From: Bidens hawaiensis
Taxonomy: Eukaryota; Streptophyta; Magnoliopsida; Asterales; Asteraceae
Direction of reading: 5' to 3'
Assembly: GCA_021521415.1 (NCBI GenBank)
Contig: JAIQDT010003839.1
Coordinates: forward strand, 1 to 64,000
Length of the DNA stretch: 64,000 nt
Shown here: in pieces, positions 1 through 12,781 of the stretch
How the letters are laid out: every line of letters begins with the position of its first letter
Numbering within the stretch: position 1 is the stretch's first letter
Translations under genes and position numbers: made by a program
Notes under the pieces: model-generated
What the model was told of the DNA's origin: nothing
Database searches by the model: none
Seen by the model: the letters and a program-made list of their open reading frames with translations, nothing else

Positions 1-128
1 AAATTTTGTTTTTTCTATTGAAATCATCAAGTGGAAGAAAAGTCAACTAAGATGGAAAACATGAAACACATAGTTAAATATTCAATTGCTTACCAATGCG
101 ATCTGAAACTTCATACAATTTTCCTTAG

Positions 129-1346
129 GTAATGGTGTTGCTGGCATTGTTCTGCCCGAAAAAGAAGAAAAAGTCTTAGCAATCAAAACAGGTGATGCAA
201 TTGCGCTCCCATTTGGTGTAGTCACATGGTGGTACAACAAAGAAGACACCGAGCTCCAAGTCCTTTTCTTAGGCGACACCAAAACTGCCCACAAACCAGG
301 CTCTTTCACCGACTTCTTCTTAACCGGTTCCAATGGCATCTTCACTGGCTTTTCAATGGAATTCGTGTGTCGTGCTTGGGATGTAGATGAATCCACTGCC
401 AAAGCACTAGTCGGGAACCAGAAAGATAACGGAATCATTAAAGTTGATGCCGGTGCTAAAATGCCCGAGCCCAACAAAGATCATAGAACCGGGATGGCTT
501 TGAACTGTTTGGATGCACCGTTGGATGTTGACATTATGGGCGGTGGTCGGGTGGTTGTTTTGAACACCAAGAACTTGCCTTTGGTTGGTGAAGTTGGGTT
601 GGGTGCTGATCTTGTGAGGTTGGATGGTAATGCGATGTGTTCGCCTGGTTTTTCGTGTGATTCTGCACTTCAAGTGACTTACATTGTTAGGGGCAGTGGG
701 CGGGCCCAGATTGTTGGTGTTGATGGGAAACGGGTTCTTGAAACGACTGTGAAAGCTGGGAACTTGTTCATTGTTCCAAGGTTCTTTGTTGTTTCTAAGA
801 TTTCTGATAATGATGGGCTGGAATGGTTCTCCATTATCTCTACTCCTAAGTAAGTCTTCTGTTTCTTAATCCAATTGCTACAACCCAATTGTTCATTTGT
901 TAAACGGGCTGGTATGGCGGGTTGAGTAAATGTCATTTTAGTATGGGCTGAAACGGGCTTTGTAGAATGTATATCAGTCGGGTAGTTTGGTGACTTGACT
1001 TGTTTATCTTGAGCCCGAGCTTTACTTAGCAAGATTGAGTTGGCTTGTGAGCCTAATTCCTAAACGATCCAAGATGCTAATTAATAAATATCATAATATG
1101 AAATGTGATTACTAATAAGTAAATATGCGTTTAATATATGGCAGCCCGATATTCACTCACATGGCTGGAAGAACATCAGTGTGGAAGGCGTTGTCTCCCG
1201 AGGTTTTGCAGGCTTCGTTCAATGTGACACCCGAGGTGGAGAAGACGTTCCGTTCAAAGAGGATGAACAGTGAGATCTTCCTTTGCTCCTTCAAATTGAT
1301 AAGTCCTTTGATGGATGATGCTTTTCGGTATATTCTGCTTAGTTGA
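129..1346 (+). CDS. 11S-globulin-like cupin protein, 3' part of gene (two exons)
   Basis: This is the 3' part of a vegetative bicupin gene like Arabidopsis At2g28680/At1g07750 (RmlC-like cupin, often labelled glutelin-like). Bases 1-128 are intron, ending TTTCCTTAG; the earlier exon(s) lie outside the window. Exons are 129-849 and 1145-1346, with an intron bounded by GTAAGT at 850 and AG at 1143-1144. Visible family stretches include VAGIVLPEKEEKV, ALPFGVVTWW, GSNGIFTGFS, NCLDAPLDVDI, GGRVVVLNTKNLPLVGEVG, MCSPGFSCDSALQVTYIV and IFTHMAGRTSVWKALSPEV. The family is a double beta-barrel protein related to seed storage globulins; its role in leaves is not well defined. The C-terminus is odd: the frame runs about 20 codons past the usual family end, and one base out of frame at 1281-1299 an ordinary family ending plus stop can be read. 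The identification is firm; the true stop is uncertain. Confidence 0.9.
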
Positions 1347-2458
1347 TAAATAATATCTGGATTATGTATGTTTTTGTTTTGCTTCAAAGATTTTTGGTTT
1401 GTTTTTGGTGATTGCAACTTTATGGTAATTTCTTTATTTCTTAGTATCTTTTACCCTCTCACCTTTTTACCATTTTTCTGTTTTAAAATGGCTTAATCAA
1501 GTGGATGATTTCTATTTGAAAGGATGAATTGAATGATTCAGTCTAAAGCATACGATTTTCTTTAATCGAAACATAATCACCTCAACTAAACAATCCAACG
1601 GTAATCCTATTTACACCATACAATTCAAAAGATAAACTAGAAAACGAGATAAACATATACCACTCCGAGCCCATTCTGCTATCCGTCCAATTTATAATTG
1701 GATCAAACGACCCCTTTAAAAAGGCACATCAGGAGGCCCATGGATGCTTTCAAGTTGCATCAAACTAGAGATCGAATCCTATCGTAATTAGGTAAAGCGT
1801 AGTGGGTTTTCGGACAACGTGTTTTCCTCATAACAGGATGGTGGGATTGGACTATCAAACACTGTTCACCACCACCATCGACCACCACCACCACTACCCG
1901 CTGTTCGCCACCACCACTGTCCGCCACTACCACCTCCCACCACCACCGTCTACTACCCACCATCTGCCACCACCACCACCACCACCACCCACCTTTCGCC
2001 ACCACCATCGTCTACCCCCCTACCACCCACACACCGTCCACCACCACCATTGTCCACCACTACCACCTCCCACCATCCATCACCACTACCACTATCACCA
2101 TTCAACACCGCCATCACCCACCATCACCCACTACTACAGTTTGTACACTACCACCACCTTATTTTAGCAATCTACAGACGTTAAAAAAAAACAGTTTTCT
2201 TCTTGCAGACTGCAGAGGTTCGGTCAATCTTTTTTTTCTATAGATGTCTGCAGATTTGGTTCGCAGGCTGCAAACATTTTAAATCTAAAAGAACAAACTA
2301 ACATCTTAGTCATTAGATTACTAGCGTGGAAAACAAAGATGTTAAAATATTTAACAAAAAAGAAAACACAAAGAAAGAAAATGTTTACTTTTTTGGAATC
2401 AATCAAATTATTGAAAATAAAAGAAAGACGAGTGGAAGAGTTTTGGGGAAAGAAAAAG
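1347..2458. other. Intergenic spacer between the cupin and DUF2431 genes
   Basis: No gene is visible here. It contains the 3' flank of the cupin gene, an AT-rich stretch and a CCA-rich low-complexity block (annotated separately). The last 100 bases or so, rich in A and G, are probably the 5' UTR of the next gene. An upstream in-frame ATG at 2339 would add a lysine-rich leader to that gene, but it looks like untranslated sequence. Confidence 0.6.
1855..2165. repeat. CCA/CAC low-complexity block (degenerate microsatellite)
   Basis: About 310 bases are built from CCA, CAC and ACC triplets, with a pure run of CCACCACC near 1970-1990 and interruptions such as CCGTCTACT. One strand is almost free of G, so long frames made of His, Pro and Thr (or Gly, Trp and Val on the other strand) appear. 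These are by-products of composition and not genes. Confidence 0.85.
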
Positions 2459-3453
2459 ATGTCAAGATCGGCAGCAACACAAGAATCGGATGACGGATCA
2501 TCCTCATCGGAGGAGGAGGAAGAAGCGGAAGTAAAGAGTAAAGGCCAGTACTCTTCAGCCCATAAAATACTCCTGGTTGGAGACGGTGATTTCTCCTTCT
2601 CCCTCTGCTTGGCACGAGCTTTCGGATCTGCCCGGAACATCGTCGCCACCACCCTCGATACCCAACGTAAGTTTATCATAACACCAAATTCACGGCTTTT
2701 TACAGGTTTATGTTTGGATCAACCCGTATTAGTTTCAGTGTCTTATGCCAAATTTTAAAATTCAAATAAAATAATGTTTTATAACTAAAATGGAAGTGTT
2801 TTATATACATTTGTATTTAACATGGGCCCTAACAAATTGCTGTAACAGAGGAACTGGTGAACAAGTTTGGCAACGCGAGTGATAATATCAGAGAACTTGA
2901 GGAGAGGGGTGCGGTGGTACTCTATGGTGTGGATGCCACCACCATGGGCAACCACTTTTTCCTCACGACGCAGCGCTTCAACCGTATCGTCTACAACTTC
3001 CCTCATGTCGGCTTCCGGTTCCCAGAAGACAATGGCTGCCAAATCAAGTATGTATGGTCATTTAATAATTCGTTTGTTTGAGTGTTGATGTTTGTTCGTT
3101 TGTGGTTAAATTTAAACGGACAAACCCCCTGCTCGTGTTTGTTTGATTTAATTGTTTGATAACGCAGAATGAACAAGGAGTTAGTGAAAGGGTTTTTGAA
3201 GAATGCTAAAATGCTTTTGAAGAAGGAGAATGGTGAGATTCATGTGAGTCACAAGATTGGTGAACCTTATGACAAGTGGGATTTGGTTAATAAAGCTAAG
3301 AAGATTGATTTGGTTGTGTGTGACAAGACGCGGTTTTACAAGAACATGTACCGGGGATATGAGCCCAAGAGAGCTCATGGTGCATATGCTGATTCAACTT
3401 TCAATTTAGGAGAAAGCGTTACCTTCAAGTTCAGGGTTAGCGAATGCCCCTAG
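2459..3453 (+). CDS. DUF2431 / BMT5-like Rossmann methyltransferase-family protein
   Basis: Three exons (2459-2666, 2849-3047, 3168-3453) join with GT-AG introns and compatible phases into a 230-residue protein. It belongs to the plant DUF2431 family (At4g26485-type), related to yeast Bmt5, a 25S rRNA uracil-N3 methyltransferase. Residues 1-30 are an acidic Ser/Glu-rich leader. Residues 36-48 carry the glycine-rich SAM-binding strand KILLVGDGDFSFS. The aspartate of GVDATTM is near residue 98 and the NFPH signature is at 119-122. Later come NGEIHVSHK and the family's closing (S/T)TFKF-type motif (VTFKF). The start at 2459 was chosen because it lies just before the acidic leader; a longer in-frame start at 2339 adds only a basic run. 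The enzyme activity of plant members is inferred from fold and has not been shown for this protein. No disabling change was seen. Confidence 0.9.
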
Positions 3454-5990
3454 GTTACTCATTTTATGTGCATTTGTTCCTACGGTTATTCGTAGTACTT
3501 TTAACACTAAACTGTATCAAAATATGATACTACAAGTGTGTTATTGGCAATTTCATGAAAAACTAGACTGGAATTTGTTTTCTAAGGGGATCCTAACCTT
3601 TTAAGAGGTTGTCAAGGCCTAAGAGAGGGCCATTTGTAACTTAGAACATCATCTATTCTATGGTTGTAGCAGCATATATATATATATGTGTGTGTGTGTG
3701 TGTTTATTAATGAGTATATAAAGCATTTGAATTGTGTGTATCTTCTTCTAGAGGGATGCTTTGAATTAATATATCAAACATAGATCTTATAGGGCTTTTT
3801 TTTTTCTTTTTCTTTTCAATATCATTTTTTGTTAGCTGGTTTACTTCTTAAATCTAGTGGTCTATCTATTTTCCACGATGGATCCGAATGAAACCAAAGT
3901 TTCATGTTCGGTCTTGATTTTGTAGATGTTAAAAATGATGAATTGACATTGACTACACCCCCACGTAGGCATATCTGGGCCGACTCGATTTAAATGTATG
4001 TGACACTACTGTTTAACCTATTAGTATCAGCATTAGTTTCTGTGAAGTATATAAAACACTAACAGCAGCAACAATTCCAAAAGAATCTTTCATTCTCATC
4101 TTGACATCTACTCAAATACCATTTTCTACTTGCTTTTTGAACTATGAATGTGATAACTGCACATTTTGCTAAGACAAATAAGACATAAATGCACTTTAAA
4201 TTGCACTAAACACAATGGATAACAATCTTAAATATATGAAAAAATAGTCTTAAAATATATATATTGCCTTCACAATAATACAAAAACTTTAATACTAATA
4301 TATATGAGTAAGAGAGCACCCCCCCCCCCCAAAAAAAAATAAAAAAAAAATTATAAGCAATTTAGCTAAAAACTAAAAAAAACCACAAACGATACATAAA
4401 ATACAAACTTTAAGGCCATAGATGCTATCTCTAAAGCATTATGTATAATACTTAATGCACCAATTTTATCTACAAAGTTTAAAATTAATATACAGTATAA
4501 TATAACGTGGCTATGAAGTTGGATGAAATTAGAAAACTGGCCAAAAATGCTTTGATGGTTTGCTAACCAGATTCGACACGATTGACCCGAACCTATTCTG
4601 ACCCATTATCCGACTCTCGTGTTGACCACTATAAATAGCCTTGTTAATATTGTCCTTTTAGTTTAATAATATTTTTTTGTTCATCTACAAAATAATGAAA
4701 TTTGGGACTAGTTAAGAGCGGCTAACCGATGGCCTTGAAGAAACGACTCCACAACCATTTTATCAAGCATTCATGCTTTCTACCTGCCTATCTTAAATTG
4801 GGTTTTGGTTTTAGAAAATGTTTTTATAGCTGGACTGGTTTTAAAAGATGTATGACGTCTAAAAATATTTACAACTAAATCAAAGCAAAATATAATTTGT
4901 ACAAACTTTTAACGTCAACAAAATATGAAACCTGAAATAAACAGAATATCAAGTCTGAATGAGTAAATAAATTAGAAAAACTAGATTTCTGAAGAAAAAA
5001 CTAATAAATTTTGACTATGGTTCAGGTGATTAGACGTCGTCATAAGAGCATTATTCCAATCGAATCGGTTATGTAGATCGTTCCGGTCGTGGAATTTATT
5101 CATTTAACCTTCCCCTGGACTATTTTTGGTCTTTAGTTGTCAAAGATATTTATAGTCAAAGTGTCAAACAACATAAAGTAATTCAAATGACAATACAAAT
5201 CAAAAGCCAAATGCACGATGGAATAAAACAAACATAAAGTTATAGTTTGATAGTGATCATTCTTGGTTTTTTTACTATATTTTATATATATGCTATTTGT
5301 TCATATCGTTTAGTTAGAAAGTAAAAAATTTATTTATCACCAAAACTATCCATAAACTGTGTCATTGCTTTTTAGGTTTGATCGACATACTATTAAATAT
5401 TAAAAAATTACTATTTTTTATCTTTTAAAAAGTGTACTTTAATACATCAAAGATAAACTCATAACTGTTTTTTTGTCTGCTTAAAGCAATTTTTTATTTT
5501 ATTATTATTTACCTATTACATATTTAGTAACTTCACATATAATAACAAATACCTTTTTTATATTATTATTATATGAATTCTTTATAATGTTGTGTTCTAA
5601 TTCAAATAATCTTTTTTATTAAATCTTAATCAAATCTTTTATTCCATATAAAAATATCGGCACAATTCAGTTTTCTTAAATCATAATTCAGAGTATTAGT
5701 TTTATGTTATTACTATTTATATATTTGGTAACTTGATGCATAATATTTATACATTCATTATTATTAAAATAATATTACATTTTAATATCAGTTATCTGCA
5801 TTTGTTCAAGTTTTACCAAAAACTTTTATTTCTAATTCAAAATCGTCTTCTTCTGTTCATCTTATTTTTTAAACAAATTTGGTCAAAAGACTAAAAGTAT
5901 TTGGGCCTAAGCCCAAACATTTGCCATACCGCTTTCTAATTTCAATATGCCTCAAAATTAAATTATGTTTTTTGATTTTAGGTTATTTAT
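3454..5990. other. AT-rich intergenic DNA with simple repeats
   Basis: No gene is supported. An (AT)n(TG)n microsatellite lies at about 3674-3702, and adjoining C and A homopolymer runs at about 4320-4350. The remainder is AT-rich single-copy-looking sequence without terminal repeats or domains that I could recognise. Confidence 0.6.
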
Positions 5991-6364
5991 GGATATGTTT
6001 GGCAGAAATCTTTATGAGCTTCTAGCTTCAAGTTTTTAAGAAAAAACTCATACTTAATTAAAAGTCTTGTTTTGTTTAAGAAGCTTGAAACTTTCAGGTT
6101 AGGAGAAAAAGCATAAAGTTTCTACTAATATTGTTTAAAAAGGGCTACAAGTTTTTAGTATTTTAATTTACTTAAATAACCTTTTAAAATAAATACATTT
6201 GCTATTGTTGTTTTTAGTTATGCTCATTTTAGTAATTTTATACATTTTTTAAAAGCTTCATCTACTCTGCCAAACATCTAAATATATCTAAAAAACTACA
6301 GCTACCAGCTTCAAGCAACCAGCCACCAGCTTTCAGCTAGCAGCTAGTTTTTTCCAAACATACC
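5991..6364. mobile_element. Short TIR element (non-autonomous, class unassigned)
   Basis: The block starts with GGATATGTTTGGCAGAAA and ends with the near complement CCAAACATACC, giving terminal inverted repeats of about a dozen bases. The inner ends are rich in AGCTT and CAGC motifs typical of short plant TIR elements. About 370 bases long with no coding capacity. I could not define a target-site duplication, so the superfamily is open. Confidence 0.45.
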
Positions 6365-6375
6365 CTATATCTATA

Positions 6376-7214
6376 TCTATATACTATATATAATACATAA
6401 GTAAAATGGCAAATTAAGACCTATGTTACAAGGGATTTATAATTTTCAATGCATAAGGTACATGTGTTTAAAGGGGCAAAGTGGTCTTTAAACTAATTAA
6501 CTCACGTTCATTTGATTTCAACAAATGTAATTACAATTATGGTACATTAACTTTACTCAAATTTTGTTAATTTAAGAAATAATTACAACTTTGACTACTC
6601 ATGTTTACCCACTTTTTACTCAACTTTACCCTTTTTATTTTAATCTTATATGTTTTATAAAAAACAATTAAAAAATCCGAGCATACCCGTTTAAATGGGC
6701 TTATGTTGGCAACAATTCAATATAAATTTTTTTTCAAATCAGATGGATGGTTTAAAATGTACAAGTTATTACTACATGAATGTACAAGTTTTTTAAGTGA
6801 TAAATGTTTACATGTTGATGTTTCCATTAGTTACATATCTAACCTTTTATTTGTTTGATAAAAAAACATAAACAAACTTGTTATAATTTAAAAAGTTTTC
6901 CAATATGTCATATAATTACATACTTATCGATATATTCTACTATTTAATGTAAAACTTTGAGCCCTCATGTATATCCAAATATTACTCAACTTTATTCTTT
7001 TTTTTTTTCATTTTATATGTTTCACAAAAATATGATTAATAGTATCCAAATTATATAAATATCAAAATAATCAAGACGAACTCGACTTTAAGATTTCAAC
7101 TTTAATTTGGAGCTGAGCAGAGTCGGATTGGTGTAAAGTTCGAGTCAACCTAGCCTTGGCTCGCTACAACCTTAAAATGTTATTCCCCGCTACATCGTGC
7201 AGACACTCGACTAG
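6376..7214 (+). mobile_element. Non-autonomous Helitron, copy A
   Basis: The 5' end has the plant Helitron start TC followed by a TATACTATATATAATA-type sequence, and the 3' end is CTAG followed by T. A GC-rich, partly palindromic segment (CCCCGCTACATCGTGCAGAC) sits just before the end, as expected for the Helitron 3' hairpin. There is no Rep/helicase coding sequence in its 839 bases. The same termini recur in copies B and C at 52.4-56.3 kb, which supports the boundaries. Confidence 0.7.
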
Positions 7215-7691
7215 TAACTTATAAGTTATAACCGACTTTTAATTCTTTATTCACCTATTGAAAAAGTCACTTTTAATTCGTATTTAAATCTAATCTTGAC
7301 CCACCGAATTAACTTGTCCCTCGCATGTTATTCTTCGGCCGTTCAAAATATTTATTCTAAGTGCCCATAAAAGTCATTCAAATGACAATAAAAGTCAAAC
7401 AAAACTCACGATGAAATAAAACAACCACAAACTTGTTAGATTGTAATCATTCTTGGTTTTACTAGTAAATTATATTGATTAACACATAATTTTGTTTTAT
7501 ATTCATTCTAATTGAATTCTTGATAACGTTAGCATTTTACATAAGAGGAAAGTGTAATTCGCCACGTAACATACAAATTTAAAATTTTTATAAAAAGCGT
7601 TACTAAAATATGAATTTTGATCAAATTAACTAGTATTTTAACTTAATTTAAATAAAAAAAGAAACTGACACATACAAAGTAAAAGCTAAAT

Positions 7692-8688
7692 GGAAAGTTG
7701 GATTTTAATAATCCTTATTAAAGTGTATTGCCGATAATAATCCATATTCAATTTATTCCTGGTGATAGTCCTAAATTTAATAAGTTTGGTCCTCAAAGGT
7801 CCGTCGTTAAAAAAACTTAGCGGGGTTAGTTTTATGCTGACGTGTAACCTGACTAGGACATGATGTGGATTTTAATTTCTTTTTTACATTTCTTTTAACT
7901 TGTTTAATTGATTACCTGGATATTACCACAATAAAAACCCCTCTTTTTGTACTTCATCTTTCAACACCCGATTACAATTAAAAAAAACCCTAAGTTTTCA
8001 TCAATAAAATTCTTCATCTCAAAATTCTTTAGCCATCATCATCCATCAGGTACGATAGTAAACTTCGATTTTAACACCCTTTAATCCTACTAAGTTACAT
8101 ATTAGTGAATAATTTTAGACTTGGTTCTTCATCACCTTAACTCCATAGATTGAGATCCCACATGAGTTCTTCATTGGCCCCCGTACCGCCCGTGGTAGTG
8201 TTCTTCATCACCCTGACTCCATAGATTGAGATCCCACATGAGTTCTTCATTGCCCCTTGTCTAAAATTGATTCACTAATATGTAACTTAGTAGGATTAAA
8301 GGGTGTTAAAATCGAAGTTTACTATCGTACCTGATGGATGATGATGGCTGAAGAATTTTGAGATGAAGAACTTTGTTGATGAAAACTTAGGGTTTTTTTA
8401 ATTGTAATCGGGTGTTGAAAGATGAAGTAAAAAAAGAGGGGTTTTTATTGTGGTAATATCCAGGTAATCAATTAAACAAGTTAAAAGAAATGTAAAAAAG
8501 AAATTAAAATCCACATCATGTCCTAGTCAGGTTACACGTCAGCATAAAACTAACCCCGTTAAGTTTTTTTAACGACGTACCATTGAGGACCAAACTTTTT
8601 AAATTTGGGACCGTCACAGGGAATAAATTGAATAGAGATTATTATCGGCCAATACACTTTAATAGGGATTATTAAAATCCAATTTTCC
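7692..8688. mobile_element. Foldback Mutator-like element (MULE MITE) with 9-bp target duplication
   Basis: Two arms of about 430 bases (about 7692-8120 and 8262-8688) are near-perfect reverse complements, separated by a spacer of about 140 bases. The outer ends are GGAAA(G/A)TTGGATTTT and its complement. The 9-bp direct repeat AAGCTAAAT flanks both sides (7683-7691 and 8689-8697), the hallmark size for Mutator-type insertion. The spacer is itself a tandem pair of about 60 bases (GTTCTTCATCACC...CCCACATGAG). The arms carry an AAACCCTA telobox-like motif and a good splice-donor context (CAG/GTACGA). No transposase is encoded. Confidence 0.85.
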
Positions 8689-8713
8689 AAGCTAAATTAT
8701 TAGAAAACTAATA

Positions 8714-8970
8714 CTTCATTTGTTCATTTGAAAGTGTCCACATTTCCTTTTTAGTTTGTCTAATTACAAATGTCCACTTTCAAAATTTACTAACTATATT
8801 CCAAGTTTATCCTTACACAAATCAATCATTCAAACTTTTTTAAATTTTGTCCTTTTATATATGTTAAGGACATTATAGTAATTTGTTAAGCAAAAAATGG
8901 AATCATTCAAACTTTATTAAATTTTGTGTTTTTCAAACTATGACACTTGTGAAGGGACGGATGGAAGAAT
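8714..8970. mobile_element. Degenerate Stowaway-like MITE
   Basis: The right end reads GGGACGGATGGA, the well-known Stowaway/mariner MITE terminus. The left end (CTTCATTTGTTCATTTGAAA) is a weaker match to its complement. TA dinucleotides lie at both edges (8712-8713 and 8971-8972). The element is AT-rich and non-coding. The left boundary is uncertain. Confidence 0.5.
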
Positions 8971-11900
8971 TACTTTAAGTTATAGTTTCGTCTCCACTTT
9001 ATATAGGTTGGTGATTCAAGTTATCAGTCCTTTGTCAATTTTATATCAGTTATCTTTATTTATTTGAATTCAAGCGTCACAAAACCTTTCATTACAAACC
9101 AAAATTGTCAGCATTACAAATGTTTGTATTTCATAATCTCGCACATACACTTTGCTAATAAAGTGCTACATGTTGTACTTTTAGATATAACATATTCAAA
9201 CCATGAAGCCACCTGGTATGGTTTAGTCATTTAGTTGATCATAGTGAAGTGGAAGTGCAATGATGATGGAAGACAATTTAATGTATAATTTATTTCGTCA
9301 CACATGAAAATAAGATGCATAAACTTAGAGACGCATTGTGTTAAAAAATATAAAATCAAGTATTATATAGGTAATTCACCATTTTTGTAATGTTTTATGT
9401 CAATTATTAGTTATAATATCATAATATGTGAATCTTAGCTTATAAATTATTGGTGGTGTGCTACTAATATTCTTCCAAATTGTTTTTTCTCTGTTATTAT
9501 TAGGTTTCATAGAAGGGATGTAGGACCCTCTTCACCTTTTGCACGTAGTGTCGTTTTATATTATCATAAGAAAGTTGTTACATGCCTACCAATTCAACCA
9601 AACTATTATGCACAAGCTTTGGTCACGTACAAAAAGAACCCTCCAAAATTGACAACAAAACTACAATTAATGCATGATTTTTAACATTATTAGGTTTAAT
9701 AAGTTAGACGGGCCATTTACCTAGCTATTTATATACTACTTTGGTGTATAATAAATTCTATTTTAGATTAAAAAATTTAGTTTCACTAATAGTATAGTTT
9801 TATACACTAGCAATTTTAAATAAAAAATTATCAGAACCGCTTAACATTTTTACTTATTGTTTTGTTATGTGTGTAATCATCTCTCTTTCACCCTTCTATA
9901 TATCTTTAAACCATTACATAAAAGTGTTTATCCTATGCTTATGATTCTGTATTTAATTTTTATTTTATGATAAGCGTGTCCCATGTCATTAAAGCTCATA
10001 AAAGATAATATCTTTGCTTAAAGAGCAAAATACACCCATCATGTTTGATGTTTAGAATAATCATTGTTAGATGATATAAAGATGCAAAATAATCTATGTT
10101 TATGCCTCCAGAAATTGTTGATTTTTAAGGGAAAGTTCAAGAAAATAGAAATTGGGAGACAAAGGGTAGAACCCACCATTTAAGGAAAGAACGTGTTGTC
10201 ACAAAATGTTTCCTTGCTTTCATCATTAGGTTTTTCTTCTGAGTATGCGTGGAGAAGGTATCCAAATAATTTATCAACAAAAATATATTGCATGCCATCA
10301 TGATTAAAAAAAACAAATCATCTATATATTAATGCACTTCATATATATACACGGAGTTGAATTGCGATGTAAGAGAGCCACTACATACTCCACTAAAATC
10401 AAAACTTCACTTTTTTTTTTAATTTAAAAAAGATGGACTAGTTTCGAGTTATATATCTAAAGCTCGAGCATGACGTTTGTATATAATTGTTAGGCTAATC
10501 AACCTCGGTGTATGAAGACTGGGCACGTTTATTAATGAGTTCTATCTTATATACTCGAACTTTTTAAACTTGGTTCCATTCATGATTTTTGTGATGCATC
10601 ATTTGTATAGCAAAAATTTTATAAATCTTTCAGATTGATTCTATAAAATTAATGCAGGATCTCATGTTTTAGGCCGTGTGTATCACGTTGATAACAAATC
10701 GTTTGGATTAAGTAATTCAAACACACCTAAGAGGCATCTATGTATAACATGGTTTAACGTACGTGATTTGTCATATGATGTCCTTACAAAGGATAAAGTG
10801 TTTCTTAGGATTTTCAAGGATGTCTATTGATCGATGCATCATTTCAGAAGGACGTTTTCGTTGGTTCCAACTATTCACACGCAACCTTCAAATTTGATTT
10901 TGGGCAACATATATATGAATTATTGTAAGAACATTTGAGTATATAATGTAAAAATTAATTTATGTATTTAAAAAATTAATTAACAACATAAATTAACATT
11001 GTCGAATGTTGTTATGCGCGTCCGACAACTTTCCTTTGTACTTTTCTGGTTTCCTTAATTTTATCATAACTAACATTCAGTTTTTTTTCAAACGATCTCT
11101 CATCAAAAATAGAAAACTAGCAAGACACTAGAGAAACAGTTAACAAAACAACAACGAACTAAAAGTAACAATTAGACCAATCTCTCCGTAATACTAAGAT
11201 GTGTATCAATAATTTTTATCAAATATATATTTTCATTATACCATATTCTTTTATAGTATATTATATTATAATATTGTAAAAAAAACAAATAATATATCAT
11301 GAATTCGGTAATAATAAAAGACAATCCTCAAAACATGAAGCAAGCTTTCATAATTTTTTCAATTATTTAAATTTGTTGGTCTTTTTAGAATGGATAATAT
11401 TTATTTTCTACGTCTCTAAATGCATGTCTCCTAAAAGAAGACACCGTGTAATTTTATAAAAAAATAACTATAAAAGATGTTTAAATATATATAAAGTTAT
11501 AATTTGAACAAGTTGGTAGTGCTTTATGCTGTGTAGTGTACAGATTCCAAGTTAAAATCTTGTAAAAGGAAAAAATGTACCTACAAGACCCACCCACTAT
11601 AACCACTCACCAAAATGAGACATTCTTTTCTTCAAGGCATATTATTTATGTCTCTATTCACTTGAGATATGTAGAATATACAAAAAGTTTATATTTTGAG
11701 TTCATATTAATCTTCATATTGATATATAGTTGACTTTTAGTTACATTTTTATGTAAGATAAAAAAAAACTTTATTGACCGGTCATAAATTTGATAGACAA
11801 TTTTTTTTTGAAAGACAAGTTTCGTACTTTTCAATTTTTAAGACTTGAATTAAGGGATTTAGTTTTTAAAAGGTGTTGCCTTTGTTACTGGGCTATCAGC

Positions 11901-12781
11901 CCCTAGACTATGTAAGATAAAATGAATTCACTTTTTAAAGAGAAAGCTTCTCGTATTTTTTATTTAAAGACGTTAAATAAGTTATGAATTCTGATTCATG
12001 TTTATTTACTTGTAATGATTTTTATTAATGAAAAAGGTTTATGAAAGCTAATCTAGCTTAAAAAAAAGTTTGCATTATTAATAGAATTGAGAAAACTTAT
12101 ATTTTGATATGTTTGCTATGTTTTAACATTGGTGTGTAGCAGTAGATAATGTAAGGATTATATGATTGTTGTAAACTATATGTAATGACTATCGAGATAC
12201 GAGATTATAGTAAAAATACCAATGCTGGTAAAGGTAGTTGTCACATGCAGGTGAGTTACGCTGTGAAATGGGGTAATGGATGACAATGATCAACAATTTG
12301 TGTGCCTCGCATCATTTTACTGGTGAATGCTGGTAGTCGATATCCGACAAGATGGGTAGAGCTGCGACTCGTTTTTTGCTTATTCTAAAATATCAATTTA
12401 TAAAAATTGATATACATTAAAATTTTGGGTTACATGTCTCACATGAAAAAGTGAATAGTCTCCTAGAGAGGTATATGGCTAATAAAAAAACGAACTTACT
12501 TGTGCACTTTGTAACATTCCAAATTTATAACACTAGTCTAATAGTTTCATTTCATATTCGTTCGAGAAGAGTTATTACACATTACTGTTTTCAAAAGATT
12601 CTTAAACGTCCGATGAAGTAATTGTTTTACGAGTATGCTTTACAATTTACATACGCATCGATCACCTAAGATTTTCTATGACTTTTACAACAAACACACG
12701 ATGAAACTTACATTTTAACCTATCGAAAGATACCAACAAAAAAACAATTTCAATACATAACAAAAAAGCTAATGTGCAAAC
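8971..12781. other. AT-rich intergenic DNA
   Basis: I found no coding region, RNA gene or bounded repeat in this stretch. It is strongly AT-rich with many short A and T runs. It ends directly at the stop codon of the minus-strand NaKR1-like gene, so the last few hundred bases probably include that gene's 3' UTR. Confidence 0.5.

Noticed and set aside
1802..2167. Long frames of His/Pro/Thr (+) and Gly/Trp/Val (-) across the CCA block
   Set aside because: They arise from triplet-repeat composition; no start context, domain or splice support.
2339..2458. Upstream in-frame ATG extending the DUF2431 protein by 40 residues
   Set aside because: The extension is a Lys-rich run unlike the family; the ATG at 2459 fits the acidic leader.
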